Below, one piece after another: positions 52,695-61,262 of a stretch of DNA of 64,000 bases. A program made the translations under genes and the position numbers. The notes below the pieces were generated by a model. The model was not told where the DNA came from. It searched no databases and saw only the letters and a program-made list of their open reading frames with translations. Numbering within the stretch: position 1 is the stretch's first letter; the number at the start of each line of letters is the position of its first letter. The DNA comes from Candidatus Limiplasma pullicola (GTDB taxonomy: Bacteria > Bacillota > Clostridia > Christensenellales > Aristaeellaceae): the NCBI GenBank assembly GCA_018710985.1, contig DVIV01000011.1, positions 1 to 64,000 on the forward strand. The letters run 5' to 3'.

Positions 52695-52703
52695 ATTATA
52701 CCA
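52695..52703 (-). promoter_or_regulatory. Extended -10 promoter of the thioredoxin-ccdA operon
   Basis: Minus strand TGGTATAAT; a weak TTGTTT lies 18 bp upstream. Start codon 36 nt downstream. Confidence 0.6.
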
Positions 52704-52834
52704 TTTCGTATCGGAGTGAAACAATCTTTTGCATGTTACAATTTGTCCGCGTACGTTTTTCCGTCCAAAAATGCAATTTCTCGATTGAAAAATTCATTTT
52801 CGGGAAAAAAGCCAAAAAACCCCGCCGCCCGCAC

Positions 52835-52863
52835 TTTACGCGAAAAACGAAATATGATATAAT
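52835..52863 (+). promoter_or_regulatory. Promoter of the aminotransferase operon
   Basis: -35 TTTACG, 17-bp spacer ending TGA, -10 TATAAT; about 110-nt leader to the ATG. The AT-rich block 52704-52834 shows no gene or recognised RNA. Confidence 0.7.
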
Positions 52864-52980
52864 GTCAATCGTTCCTTTCGCGCCGCCGCGCCGGCCCGTG
52901 CGCGGCAGTCGCGTTTTGCAGGGATAAATCCTTTATCCTTCATCTTGTCAGACGAATGTCAAATCAGGGAGGAAACCGCC

Positions 52981-54180
52981 ATGCCGCTTGGACTGTCCAG
53001 AAAATGCAGTGCTATCGCCCCCTCCGCCACCCTGGCCATGGATGCCAGGGCCAAGGAGCTTCGCAGCCAGGGCGTCAACGTGATCGGCTTTGCCGCGGGC
53101 GAGCCGGATTTTGAAACCCCCGCCCCCATCCGCGAGGCCATGAAGGAGGCCATGGATCTGGGCATGACCCGTTACACCCCCGTGGCGGGCACGCTGGAGC
53201 TGCGCCGCGCCATCGCCGCGCGCCTGCTGGAGGACCACGGCCTGGTCTACGGCATGGATGAAATCGTCGTGTCCAACGGCGCCAAGCATTCGCTTTACAA
53301 CGCCTTTCAGGCCATTCTGGACCCCGGCGACGAGGTGATCGTCGACAAGCCCTGCTGGGTGAGCTACCCGGAGATGGTGCGCATGGCCGGGGGTGTGCCC
53401 GTGTTCCTGGACTGCCCCGAAAGCCAGGGTTTCCTGCCCTCGATGGAGGATTTTGAAAAGCTCATCACCCCGCGCACCAAGGCCTTCATCCTCAACACGC
53501 CCTCCAACCCCAACGGCTGCATGTGGTCGCGCGAGCAGCTTGAGCAGCTGGCGGATCTGGCCGTGAAGTATGATTTCTACATCGTCGCCGACGAGATCTA
53601 CGAAAAGCTGGTCTACAGCGGCGAAAAGCACTATTCCATCGCCACCTTCGGCCCCGAGGTCAAGGAGCGCACCATCCTCATCAACGGCGTGAGCAAGTCC
53701 TACGCGATGACCGGTTTCCGCATCGGCTACGCCTGCGGCCCCCGCGACGTGATCAAGGGCATGGTCAACTACCAGAGCCAGGCGACCTCCGCCCCCAACA
53801 CCGCCGCGCAGCACGCCGCGGCCGTGGCGCTCACCATGCCGCAGGACTGCGTGGAGGAGATGCGCCGTGCCTTTGAGCAGCGGCGCGACCGGCTGGTGGA
53901 GCTGATCAACGCCATTCCGGGCCTGAGCTGCCGCAAGCCCCACGGCGCCTTTTACGTGATGATGAACATTCGCGGCATCACCGGCAAGCGCTATCACGGC
54001 ACGGAGCTCAGCGGCAGCACGGCCATCGCCGAGGCGCTGCTGGAGCACGCGCACGTGGCCCTTGTTCCCGGCGCGGCCTTCCTGGACGAGGGCTTCTGCC
54101 GCATCAGCTATGCCACGTCCATGGAGAACATCGAGGAGGGACTGCGGCGCATCGCCGCCTTTGTAAAGGAGCTGGACTAA
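52981..54180 (+). CDS. Class I pyridoxal-phosphate aminotransferase (AspC/AspB type)
   Basis: 399 residues. The PLP lysine is K239 (NGVSKSYAMTGFRIGY). LNTPSNPNGCMWS carries the substrate-ring asparagine, IVADEIYEKL the aspartate, and YATSMENIEEGL the C-terminal segment. FAAGEPDFETPAPI near residue 40 is typical of aspartate/aromatic aminotransferases of the AspB branch. It likely links oxaloacetate/2-oxoglutarate with aspartate/glutamate. ATG set by GGGAGG. The next gene starts directly at its stop codon. Confidence 0.93.
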   Translation: MPLGLSRKCSAIAPSATLAMDARAKELRSQGVNVIGFAAGEPDFETPAPIREAMKEAMDLGMTRYTPVAGTLELRRAIAARLLEDHGLVYGMDEIVVSNGAKHSLYNAFQAILDPGDEVIVDKPCWVSYPEMVRMAGGVPVFLDCPESQGFLPSMEDFEKLITPRTKAFILNTPSNPNGCMWSREQLEQLADLAVKYDFYIVADEIYEKLVYSGEKHYSIATFGPEVKERTILINGVSKSYAMTGFRIGYACGPRDVIKGMVNYQSQATSAPNTAAQHAAAVALTMPQDCVEEMRRAFEQRRDRLVELINAIPGLSCRKPHGAFYVMMNIRGITGKRYHGTELSGSTAIAEALLEHAHVALVPGAAFLDEGFCRISYATSMENIEEGLRRIAAFVKELD

Positions 54181-55572
54181 ATGCTGGAATACAGCCGCAA
54201 AACCAACCAGCTGATGCAGGCCAAGTATCAGTACGAGTTGCAGGACGTGCCTGACCCCAACCTCTACCGGGAGATCTTCGACTACGAGTCCATTCCGAAG
54301 ATCGCCTTCAACAACCGTCTGGTGCCCATCAACATGCCCGCGGACATCTGGATGACCGACACCACCTTCCGCGACGGCCAGCAGAGCGTCAGCCCCTTCA
54401 AGCCGGAGCAGATCGAGCACCTCTTCAAGCTGGAAAGCCGCCTGGGCGGCCCCAGGGGCCTGATCCGCCAGAGCGAGTTCTTCCTCTACACTGACCGCGA
54501 CCGCGAGGCGCTGGAGCGCTGCCAGGCGCTGGGGCTGAAATACCCGGAGATCACCACCTGGATTCGCGCCAACGAAAAGGACTTCCAGCTCGTCAAAGCC
54601 GCGGGCGTGCGCGAGACGGGCATTCTGGTTTCGTGCAGCGACTACCACATCTTCAAAAAGATGCACCTCACCCGCGCGCAGGCCATGGACAAATACCTGG
54701 GCATCGTCAAGGCCGCGCTGGCGCAGGGCATCGTGCCCCGCTGCCACTTTGAGGACATCACCCGCGCGGACTTCTACGGCTTTGTCCTGCCCTTCGCCGA
54801 GCAGCTGATGCGCCTGTCCGAGGAAAGCGGGCTGCCCATCAAGGTGCGCGCCTGCGACACCATGGGCTACGGCGTCAGCTATCCCGGCGCGGCCCTGCCC
54901 CGCAGCGTGCCCGGCATCATCTACGGCCTCAACCACTACGCCCGCATCCCCTCCGAGCAGCTCGAGTGGCACGGCCACAACGACTTCTACAAGGTCGTCT
55001 CCAACGCGGGCACCGCCTGGCTCTACGGCTGCGCCAGCGTCAACTGCTCGCTGCTTGGCATCGGCGAGCGCACGGGTAACTGCCCGCTGGAGGCCATGGC
55101 CATCGAGTATCAGGCCCTGCGCGGCACCACCAACGGCATGGACCTGACCGCCGTGAGCGAAATCGCCGAGTACATGGAGCGCGAAATCGGGCTGGAGATC
55201 AGCCCGCGCCAGCCCTTTGTGGGCCGCCACTTCAACGTCACGCGCGCCGGCATCCACGCCGACGGCATGCTCAAAGACGAGGAAATCTACAACATCTTCG
55301 ACACCGCAACCATTCTCAACCGCCCCGCCTCCGTGGCCGTGGACAGCCACAGCGGCCTGGCCGGCATCGCCCACTGGCTCAACAGCTACTTCCGCCTCAA
55401 GGGCGAAAACGCCGTGGGCAAGCAGGACCCGCTGGTGGTAGCCGTGAAGGAGCAGGTGGACGCCCTCTACGCCGAGGGCCGCAACACGGTCATGGGCGAC
55501 GAGGAGCTGGAGGTCATGGTCCGCGACGCGGATCAGGAGCGCTTCGAACGGCTGCTGTTCCACAGGAGCTGA
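54181..55572 (+). CDS. HMGL-family acyl-CoA condensing enzyme, Re-citrate synthase-like
   Basis: 463 residues. A TIM-barrel condensing domain has MTDTTFRDGQQSVSPF, CHFEDITRADFYGFV, EWHGHNDFYKVVSNAG and LLGIGERTGNCPLEAM. Then come FVGRHFNVTRAGIHADGM and DSHSGLAGIAHWLNSYF. The N terminus (LYREIFDYESIPKIAFNNRLVPINMPADIW) and the absence of a LeuA regulatory domain set it apart from IPM synthase and CimA. This layout is the one I associate with clostridial Re-citrate synthases (oxaloacetate + acetyl-CoA), often mis-annotated. Starts at the aminotransferase stop; its ribosome site AAAGGAG lies inside that gene. Specific substrate unproven. Confidence 0.75.
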   Translation: MLEYSRKTNQLMQAKYQYELQDVPDPNLYREIFDYESIPKIAFNNRLVPINMPADIWMTDTTFRDGQQSVSPFKPEQIEHLFKLESRLGGPRGLIRQSEFFLYTDRDREALERCQALGLKYPEITTWIRANEKDFQLVKAAGVRETGILVSCSDYHIFKKMHLTRAQAMDKYLGIVKAALAQGIVPRCHFEDITRADFYGFVLPFAEQLMRLSEESGLPIKVRACDTMGYGVSYPGAALPRSVPGIIYGLNHYARIPSEQLEWHGHNDFYKVVSNAGTAWLYGCASVNCSLLGIGERTGNCPLEAMAIEYQALRGTTNGMDLTAVSEIAEYMEREIGLEISPRQPFVGRHFNVTRAGIHADGMLKDEEIYNIFDTATILNRPASVAVDSHSGLAGIAHWLNSYFRLKGENAVGKQDPLVVAVKEQVDALYAEGRNTVMGDEELEVMVRDADQERFERLLFHRS

Positions 55573-55592
55573 TTCCCTTTCTGTCGTCGCAT

Positions 55593-55636
55593 AACGCAGC
55601 GCCCATGCCGGGCTGTCCCGGCATGGGCGCTGCGTT
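55593..55636 (+). terminator. Terminator of the aminotransferase operon
   Basis: 20-bp perfect stem (55593-55612 with 55617-55636, loop CTGT) followed by TGTATGGG; about 20 nt after the stop. Confidence 0.85.
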
Positions 55637-55678
55637 TGTATGGGTGCCTGGCGCGCGCGGCTGCCGCGCCTCCTCGGC

Positions 55679-55819
55679 TCAGCGGGCCGCGCGGCGGCGG
55701 GCGGCGCGGGCGAGGGCATAGAGGCCGCCCAGGCTGAGCAGCAGCGAAAGCCACAGGCCCGTATGGCTGCTTGGGGCGGGGGGCGGCCCACTCGCCGGCC
55801 CGCACGGCAGGTCAAACAT
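55679..55819 (-). CDS. Small protein or remnant of a sortase-type tail
   Basis: 46 codons too short for most gene callers: MFDLPCGPASGPPPAPSSHTG then LWLSLLLSLGGLYALARAARRRAAR and stop. The pattern proline-rich linker, S-x-T-G, about 18 hydrophobic residues, Arg-rich end is that of a wall-sorting signal. No ribosome site is evident (CCGGAAA before ATG). It could be the last piece of a lost surface protein or a genuine small membrane protein. Otherwise 55637-55902 holds no gene. Confidence 0.4.
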   Translation of the reverse strand: MFDLPCGPASGPPPAPSSHTGLWLSLLLSLGGLYALARAARRRAAR

Positions 55820-55902
55820 TTTCCGGCTCGGAGGGCAGGCGCTAACGCACCGTTAAGATTTTCCTTTTTTGGGCCGGGCAAGTGGGCTTTCCGGTCCGGC
55901 TG

Positions 55903-55911
55903 TGGTATACT
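55903..55911 (+). promoter_or_regulatory. Extended -10 promoter of the DUF368 gene
   Basis: TGGTATACT, about 35 nt before the chosen start; -35 weak. Confidence 0.5.
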
Positions 55912-55946
55912 GATTTTGTTTATGCATACGAAAGGATGTGCTTGCA

Positions 55947-56798
55947 TTGCAGGATACCCCCCGTCAAAGCCCCCTGCTGGGCATTCTCAAGGGCGCGGTC
56001 ATCGCCATCGGCGCGTTGCTTCCGGGCATCAGCGGCGGCGCCCTGTGCGTCATCATGGGCATCTACAAGCCGATGATGGCCCTCCTGGCCGACCCCATCC
56101 ACCAGTTCAAAAAGCAGATCGGCTTCTTCTGGCCCATCGCAATCGGCATGCTGGTGGGCACGCTGGGCATTTCCAGGCTCCTGGGCGACTTTCTGGAGCG
56201 GTCCGAAACGGCGGCCATCTTCCTCTTTATCGGCCTGATCGTGGGCACGCTGCCCAGCCTTCTGCGCGAGGCGCGGCAGGAGGGCGTGGCCCGCGGCTCC
56301 CTGGCCGCGCTGGTGATTACGCTGCTGGTGATGCTCGCCTGGATGATTCCCATGTCCCTGGGCGGTCAGGCCAACGTGGTCCCCAACTTCGGCTGGTGGT
56401 GCCTGTGCGGCGTATTGTGGGGCCTCGGCATCATCGTGCCGGGCATGAGCCCCTCCAATATCTTCTTTTTCCTGGGGCTGGCCACGCCCATGTACGCCTC
56501 CATCGGCGCTTTGGACCTGGGCGTGATTCTGCCCATGGGCGTGTGCCTGCTCTTGACCGTTGTGCTGCTCTCCCGCGGCGTGGGCTACTGCCTCAGGCGC
56601 TGGTACTCCCTGTTCATGCATGCGGTGGTGGGCGTGGTGCTGGCCTCCACGGTGGTCATACTGCCGCCGGTCAAGCTGCTGATCTCGCCCGGCTACACCT
56701 TCGCCATGGGCGCGGGCGACTGGCTGGTGTACGCGGCCTGCTTCGCGGCGGGCGCGGCGCTGGCCTGGGCGCTTGGGAAGGTGCAGGGGAAGGAATAA
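55947..56798 (+). CDS. DUF368 family membrane protein (polyprenyl-phosphate translocase-like)
   Basis: 283 residues with about 9 helices. The hallmark sequence LKGAVIAIGALLPGISGGALCVIMGIY comes near the N terminus and a second GLGIIVPGMSPSNIFFFLGL in the middle. These are two inverted halves typical of DUF368. Recent work links this family to recycling of undecaprenyl phosphate across the membrane (PopT/UptA-type), so a cell-envelope carrier-lipid role is likely. The start was taken at TTG 55947, 10 nt after AAAGGA; a GTG at 55938 is in frame but too close to that site. Confidence 0.88.
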   Translation: MQDTPRQSPLLGILKGAVIAIGALLPGISGGALCVIMGIYKPMMALLADPIHQFKKQIGFFWPIAIGMLVGTLGISRLLGDFLERSETAAIFLFIGLIVGTLPSLLREARQEGVARGSLAALVITLLVMLAWMIPMSLGGQANVVPNFGWWCLCGVLWGLGIIVPGMSPSNIFFFLGLATPMYASIGALDLGVILPMGVCLLLTVVLLSRGVGYCLRRWYSLFMHAVVGVVLASTVVILPPVKLLISPGYTFAMGAGDWLVYAACFAAGAALAWALGKVQGKE

Positions 56799-56820
56799 GG
56801 CGGCTTTATTCGATAAACTA

Positions 56821-56849
56821 AGGCCCCGGAGCGGCATGCTCCGGGGCCT
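56821..56849. terminator. Bidirectional terminator between the DUF368 and phosphoglucomutase genes
   Basis: 12-bp stem AGGCCCCGGAGC/GCTCCGGGGCCT; weak T-tract. Confidence 0.8.
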
Positions 56850-56865
56850 TTGCCGTTTGTCCGCG

Positions 56866-58584
56866 TTATTTGAGCAGCTTCTGCGCCTCGGCGGTCAGGT
56901 GGTCAAGCAGCGCCTGCGCCCTGGCCTGATCGCGGTCGTTGACGTTGACGTAGAGCTTGATCTTGGGTTCGGTGCCGCTGGGGCGCACGCACACGAAGTG
57001 CCCGCCCTCCATGGCGAAGTAGAGCACGTCGCTCTCCGGGTAGTCCAGCTTCGTCACCTTGCCGGTGGCCACGTCGGTTTCCGTGCCGGCCATGATGTCC
57101 AGCACGCGGGCCACCTTCACCCCGCCGATCTCAGCGGGCGGGTTTTTGCGAATGCGGGCCATGATGTCCGCCATCACCTTGAGGCCGTCGATGCCCGGCA
57201 GCGTGGTGGACTCCACATGCTCCAGATAGTAGCCGTAGCGCTCGAAGATTTCGGCCATCACGTCGCAGAGGGTCTTGCCCTGGGTGCTGTAGTAGCAGGC
57301 GGCCTCGGCGATGAGCAAAGAGGCGTTGACGCCGTCCTTGTCGCGCACAAAGGTGCTGGAGAGGAAGCCGTAGCTTTCCTCAAAGCCGAACAGGAAGGTA
57401 TGGCTGCCGGTGTCCTGGAACTGCTGAATCTTTTCGCCGATGAACTTGAAGCCCGTCAGCGTGTCGAACAGCGCCACGCCGAAGTCCTTGCAGATGGCGC
57501 GCGCCAGCTCGGTGGAGACGATGCTCTTGACCACGGCGCCGTTCTTTGGCAGCTTGCCCTGCGCCTTCTTGCAGCTGAGGATGTAGTAGAGCATCAGGCA
57601 GCCGATCTGGTTGCCGGTCAGCAGGCGGAAGCTGCCGTCCTTCTCGCGCACGGCCACGCCCAGGCGGTCGCAGTCCGGGTCGGTGCCGAAGATGGCATCC
57701 GCGCCGACCTCGTTGGCCAGCTTGATCGCCAGCGTGAAGGCCGCGGGGTCCTCGGGGTTGGGCACCCGGACGGTGGAGAAGTTGGGGTCGGGGGCCTCCT
57801 GCTCCTTGACCACGCTCACGTTGGTGATGCCGATCTCGCGCAGGATGCGGCGCACGGGCACGTTGCCGCTGCCGTGGATGGGGGTGTAGACGATCTTGAG
57901 GTTCTTGCCCGCTTCCGCCACGATCTCCGGGTTGATGGAAAGGGTCTTGACCCGCGCGATATAGTCGTCGTCCACCTCTTTGTCGCCGATGATGCTGAGC
58001 AGCCCGGCGGCCTTGGCGGCGTCCTCGTCCATGCGTCTGGGAGCCGTGAAGCTGAGCGCGTTGATCTTTTCCGTCACGACGGCCGCAGCCTCCGGGCCCA
58101 GCTGGGCGCCGTCCTCGCCGTAGACCTTGTAGCCGTTGTACTGGGGCGGGTTGTGGCTGGCGGTGATGACCACGCCGGCCGCGGCGCTTAGGTGCCTCAC
58201 GCCGAAGGAGAGCAGCGCCACGGGCCTGAGCGCGTCAAACAGGTACGCCTTCACGCCGTTGGCGCAAAGCACCAACGCGGTCTCCTTGGCAAACTCGGCG
58301 CTCATGCGGCGGCTGTCATAGGCGATGACCACGCCGCGCTGCTTCTCCGCGTCGCTGAGATAGTCCGCCAGGCCCTGGGTCGCGCGACGCACGGTATATA
58401 TGTTCATGCGGTTCATACCCGCGCCCAGCACGCCGCGCATGCCCGCGGTACCGAAGCTGAGATTTTTGTAGAAGCGGTCTTCAATTTCCTTTTCGTCTCC
58501 CGCGATGGCCTGAAGGTCGGCAACAGTCGCCTCATCGCTGGCAAAGTCGCGGAGCCACGCCTCGTAGTTGTCACGATAGCCCAT
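56866..58584 (-). CDS. Phosphoglucomutase/phosphomannomutase (alpha-D-phosphohexomutase)
   Basis: 572 residues, four-domain phosphohexomutase of the long PgcA type. Catalytic phosphoserine S143 is in VITASHNPPQYNGYKVY. The metal loop is GTDPDCDRLGVAVRE, the sugar-binding loop FGFEESYGFL, and the phosphate-binding loop RPSGTEPKIKLYV. An N-terminal KNLSFGTAGMRGVLGAGMNRMN begins domain 1. It interconverts hexose 1- and 6-phosphates for glycan precursors. Start MGYRDN with AAGGAGAGG. It complements ManA and the ROK kinase elsewhere in the window. Confidence 0.94.
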   Translation of the reverse strand: MGYRDNYEAWLRDFASDEATVADLQAIAGDEKEIEDRFYKNLSFGTAGMRGVLGAGMNRMNIYTVRRATQGLADYLSDAEKQRGVVIAYDSRRMSAEFAKETALVLCANGVKAYLFDALRPVALLSFGVRHLSAAAGVVITASHNPPQYNGYKVYGEDGAQLGPEAAAVVTEKINALSFTAPRRMDEDAAKAAGLLSIIGDKEVDDDYIARVKTLSINPEIVAEAGKNLKIVYTPIHGSGNVPVRRILREIGITNVSVVKEQEAPDPNFSTVRVPNPEDPAAFTLAIKLANEVGADAIFGTDPDCDRLGVAVREKDGSFRLLTGNQIGCLMLYYILSCKKAQGKLPKNGAVVKSIVSTELARAICKDFGVALFDTLTGFKFIGEKIQQFQDTGSHTFLFGFEESYGFLSSTFVRDKDGVNASLLIAEAACYYSTQGKTLCDVMAEIFERYGYYLEHVESTTLPGIDGLKVMADIMARIRKNPPAEIGGVKVARVLDIMAGTETDVATGKVTKLDYPESDVLYFAMEGGHFVCVRPSGTEPKIKLYVNVNDRDQARAQALLDHLTAEAQKLLK

Positions 58585-58636
58585 GGAAAAGCACCTCTCC
58601 TTATGTTCTTTTTGGCCGGTGGGATTCGCAACTATC

Positions 58637-58665
58637 ATTATAATGGATTTTCCGGCCATTTGCAA
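58637..58665 (-). promoter_or_regulatory. Promoter of the phosphohexomutase gene
   Basis: Minus strand: -35 TTGCAA, 17-bp spacer, -10 TATAAT; about 47 nt before the ATG. Confidence 0.8.
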
Positions 58666-58737
58666 TGCTTTCTCCCCCCTGAAACGGCATAGGAACAAAG
58701 CCCCCGGGCATACTGGAGCACAGAGGAGGGACCGCGC

Positions 58738-59409
58738 TTGATTCGCATGCAGGGCATCGTCAAAACCTATCCCGGCCGCGGCGGGCAGCCGCCGCAATGC
58801 GTGCTGCACGGGGTGGACCTGCGCATCCGTCCGGGGGAATACGTAGCGTTTGTAGGGGCCAGTGGCTCGGGCAAGAGCACGCTGATGCACATCCTGGGCT
58901 GTCTGGACACGCCCACCGGCGGCCGCTACGTGCTGGACGGCGAGGACGTGAGCCGCCTGGACGCCCGGGCGCTCTGCCGCGTGAGGCGGGAAAAAATCGG
59001 CTTCGTGTTTCAGGGCTACCAGCTTTTGAGCAAGCTGACGGCGGCGGACAACGTGGCCTTTCCGCTGATGCTGCGCGGCGTGCCGGAAGCCGAGCGCGCG
59101 CGCCGGGCGGCCGAGGCCCTCGCGCGCGTCGGCCTGGCCGGGCGCGGGCAGAGCCGACCCTGCGAGATGAGCGGAGGCCAGCAGCAGCGCGTGGCCGTGG
59201 CGCGCGCGCTGTGCTATTCGCCTCGGCTGCTTTTGTGCGACGAGCCCACCGGCGCGCTGGACGTGGACAGCCGCAACGAGCTTCTGGACCTGTTTGACCA
59301 GCTGCATCATAGCGGGCATACAGTAGTGCTCATCACGCACGACCCGTTTGTGGCCGCGCGGGCAGACCGGCGCTACCGCGTGGAGGGCGGGCTGGTGCGC
59401 GAGGGATGA
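58738..59409 (+). CDS. ABC transporter ATP-binding protein (MacB/LolD type), no adjacent permease
   Basis: 223 residues. Walker A is [10 protein letters not shown]-loop VFQGYQLL, signature [15 protein letters not shown], Walker [14 protein letters not shown], and H-loop LITHDP. The [23 protein letters not shown] stretch is characteristic of MacB/LolD/FtsE-type ATPases that work with extracytoplasmic-loop permeases. No permease gene is adjacent; the next gene is convergent. TTG start with GAGGAGG 8 nt upstream. Partner must be elsewhere. Confidence 0.9.
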   Translation: MIRMQGIVKTYPGRGGQPPQCVLHGVDLRIRPGEYVAFVGASGSGKSTLMHILGCLDTPTGGRYVLDGEDVSRLDARALCRVRREKIGFVFQGYQLLSKLTAADNVAFPLMLRGVPEAERARRAAEALARVGLAGRGQSRPCEMSGGQQQRVAVARALCYSPRLLLCDEPTGALDVDSRNELLDLFDQLHHSGHTVVLITHDPFVAARADRRYRVEGGLVREG

Positions 59410-59416
59410 CGCGCGC

Positions 59417-61054
59417 CTACCACAGCAGGCGGTTGTCGCGGCGGTCCGATTCCACCGAGGAGGCCAGGTTATCCGCATGGTCGGCGATGCGCTCCAGGTT
59501 GTTGAGCATATCCAGATAGAGCATGCCGTTTCTCGGCGTGCACTTTTTGTTTTTCACACGGTCAACGTGGTGGTCCGCCAGGCTTTCGCACAGCTTGTCC
59601 ACCTGGCTTTCCAGCTCGATCACCTCGCCTATGATCTCAACGTCGGTGATCTGCCGCCTTACGATATGAATGCTCTTGTCCAGCATGCTGGTCACGATGC
59701 CGCTGAGCTCCTCGATCTCGCGCTCGGCCTTGCCGGAGAAGCGCAGCTTCTCCTTCTTGCGCGCCGAGCCGATCTCCACAATGTTCATGCTGTGGTCGCC
59801 GATGCGCTCCAGATCGTTGACCACGTGAAACAGCGAACCCACCAGCCGGATGTCCTCGCCCCGCAGGTTGAGGCCCTTGAGCTCGATCAGGTTCTGGGTG
59901 ATTTCGGCGTTGAGGAAGTCGATCACCTGCTCGCGGTTGTCAAACTCATCCACGGCCAGGTCCTTGGGCGCAAAGTAATACTGCATGGCGAAGCGGTAGT
60001 TGGCGGTCACGATGTCCGCCATGCGCTGCACCTCGCGGAACAGCTGCTGCACCGCCACCGGCGGCGTGGAAAACAGGCGTGCGTCGAAGTATTCCAGGCG
60101 CATGGGCTCCTGCTGCTTGTCCTCCCCGCGTACCACCAGGTACGCCAGCTTTTCCAGAAGGCTGCTGAGCGGCAGCAGAAGAAGCGTCGTCACCACGTTG
60201 AAGATGATGTGCGCGAAAGCGATTTGCAGCCGCAGGTTCTCCCCCGCCAGCGCTTCAATCCACGAGGCCAGCGGCAATGCGAGCGCCAGAACGATGAAGA
60301 TGGCCGCGCCGATCACGTTGAAGAGCAGGTGCACCACCGCGGCGCGCTTGGCCGTGCGGTTGGCGCCCACGCTGGCCAGCAGCGCCGTCACACAGGTGCC
60401 GATGTTCTGGCCAAAGAGGATGAACAGCGACGCCTGCAGGCTGATCGCGCCCGTCGCCGCCAAGGCCTGCAGAATGCCCACGCTGGCCGAGCTGCTCTGC
60501 AAAAGCGCCGTGACCCCCGCGCCCACCAGTACGCCCACAAACGGGTTCTTGGCCAGCTCCATCATGTCGCGGAAACCCTGCCAGTCGCGCAGCGGCTCCA
60601 TGGCGGCGGTCATGGCGTCCATGCCCACAAACAAAATGCCCAGTCCCATCATGATCTGCCCAAACAGCTTGAAACTGGACCGGGTGCCCGCCAGCTGGCA
60701 AATCGCACCCACGGCGGTAAACAGAACGCCGAAATTCAGTTTGACCGACAGCATCAGGGAGGTCACGGTGGTGCCGATGTTGGCGCCCATGATCACCCCG
60801 ATGGCCTTGCTCAGGGACAAAAGCCCCGCATTGACGAAGCCCACCACCATCACCGTGGTGGCGCTGGAGGACTGAATCACCGCCGTTACCAGCAGGCCCA
60901 CCAGCACAGCCGTCAGCTTGTTGCGGGTGAGGGCCTCCAGCAGGCGCTTCATTTTGCTGCCGGCCGCCTGCTCCAGGCCGTCGCCCATCGTCTTGATGCC
61001 GAACAAAAACAGTCCCAGGCCGCCCAGCAATGATAAAACCGTCATCACATCCAT
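59417..61054 (-). CDS. Na+/phosphate cotransporter family protein with PhoU-like domain
   Basis: 545 residues. Two Na/Pi-cotransporter repeats each carry the QSSSA signature: AVIQSSSATTVMVVGFVNAG near residue 60, and ALLQSSSASVGILQALAATG near 190. A cytoplasmic PhoU-like helical domain (about 340-540) follows, with VVNDLERIGDHSMNIVE and LNNLERIADHADNLA. It imports phosphate, or regulates its flux, with sodium. Start MDVMTV with AGGAGG. Its end meets the orphan ABC ATPase gene with only 7 bp between stops. Confidence 0.93.
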   Translation of the reverse strand: MDVMTVLSLLGGLGLFLFGIKTMGDGLEQAAGSKMKRLLEALTRNKLTAVLVGLLVTAVIQSSSATTVMVVGFVNAGLLSLSKAIGVIMGANIGTTVTSLMLSVKLNFGVLFTAVGAICQLAGTRSSFKLFGQIMMGLGILFVGMDAMTAAMEPLRDWQGFRDMMELAKNPFVGVLVGAGVTALLQSSSASVGILQALAATGAISLQASLFILFGQNIGTCVTALLASVGANRTAKRAAVVHLLFNVIGAAIFIVLALALPLASWIEALAGENLRLQIAFAHIIFNVVTTLLLLPLSSLLEKLAYLVVRGEDKQQEPMRLEYFDARLFSTPPVAVQQLFREVQRMADIVTANYRFAMQYYFAPKDLAVDEFDNREQVIDFLNAEITQNLIELKGLNLRGEDIRLVGSLFHVVNDLERIGDHSMNIVEIGSARKKEKLRFSGKAEREIEELSGIVTSMLDKSIHIVRRQITDVEIIGEVIELESQVDKLCESLADHHVDRVKNKKCTPRNGMLYLDMLNNLERIADHADNLASSVESDRRDNRLLW

Positions 61055-61125
61055 GCGCAAACTTCCTCCTGTGCACGCTCCCTTTGGCATGCATTCCGAT
61101 TCTCTCCCATTTTACTACGTCCTAC

Positions 61126-61155
61126 AGCATACCATACCGACGGCCCGGCTGTAAA
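61126..61155 (-). promoter_or_regulatory. Promoter of the Na/Pi gene
   Basis: Minus strand: -35 TTTACA, 18-bp spacer, -10 TATGCT. Confidence 0.5.
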
Positions 61156-61227
61156 TAGAATCTGTCGAATGATACACTTTTTAAAGCGTAATTGTCGTTT
61201 CAACCCCCCCGCACACACAAATGGCGC

Positions 61228-61256
61228 TTGTTTTTTTGGAAAATACGGGCTATAAT
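61228..61256 (+). promoter_or_regulatory. Promoter of the structured RNA/zinc-ribbon transcript
   Basis: -35 TTGTTT, 17-bp spacer, -10 TATAAT. The predicted start, 7 nt on, is 61263, the first base of the closing helix of the RNA. Confidence 0.8.
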
Positions 61257-61262
61257 GTGGAC

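Noticed and set aside
52948-55947. 999-codon antisense frame opposite the aminotransferase and HMGL genes
   Set aside because: Long antisense frames are expected in GC-rich genes with biased third positions; the translation shows no domain while the plus strand has two clear enzymes.
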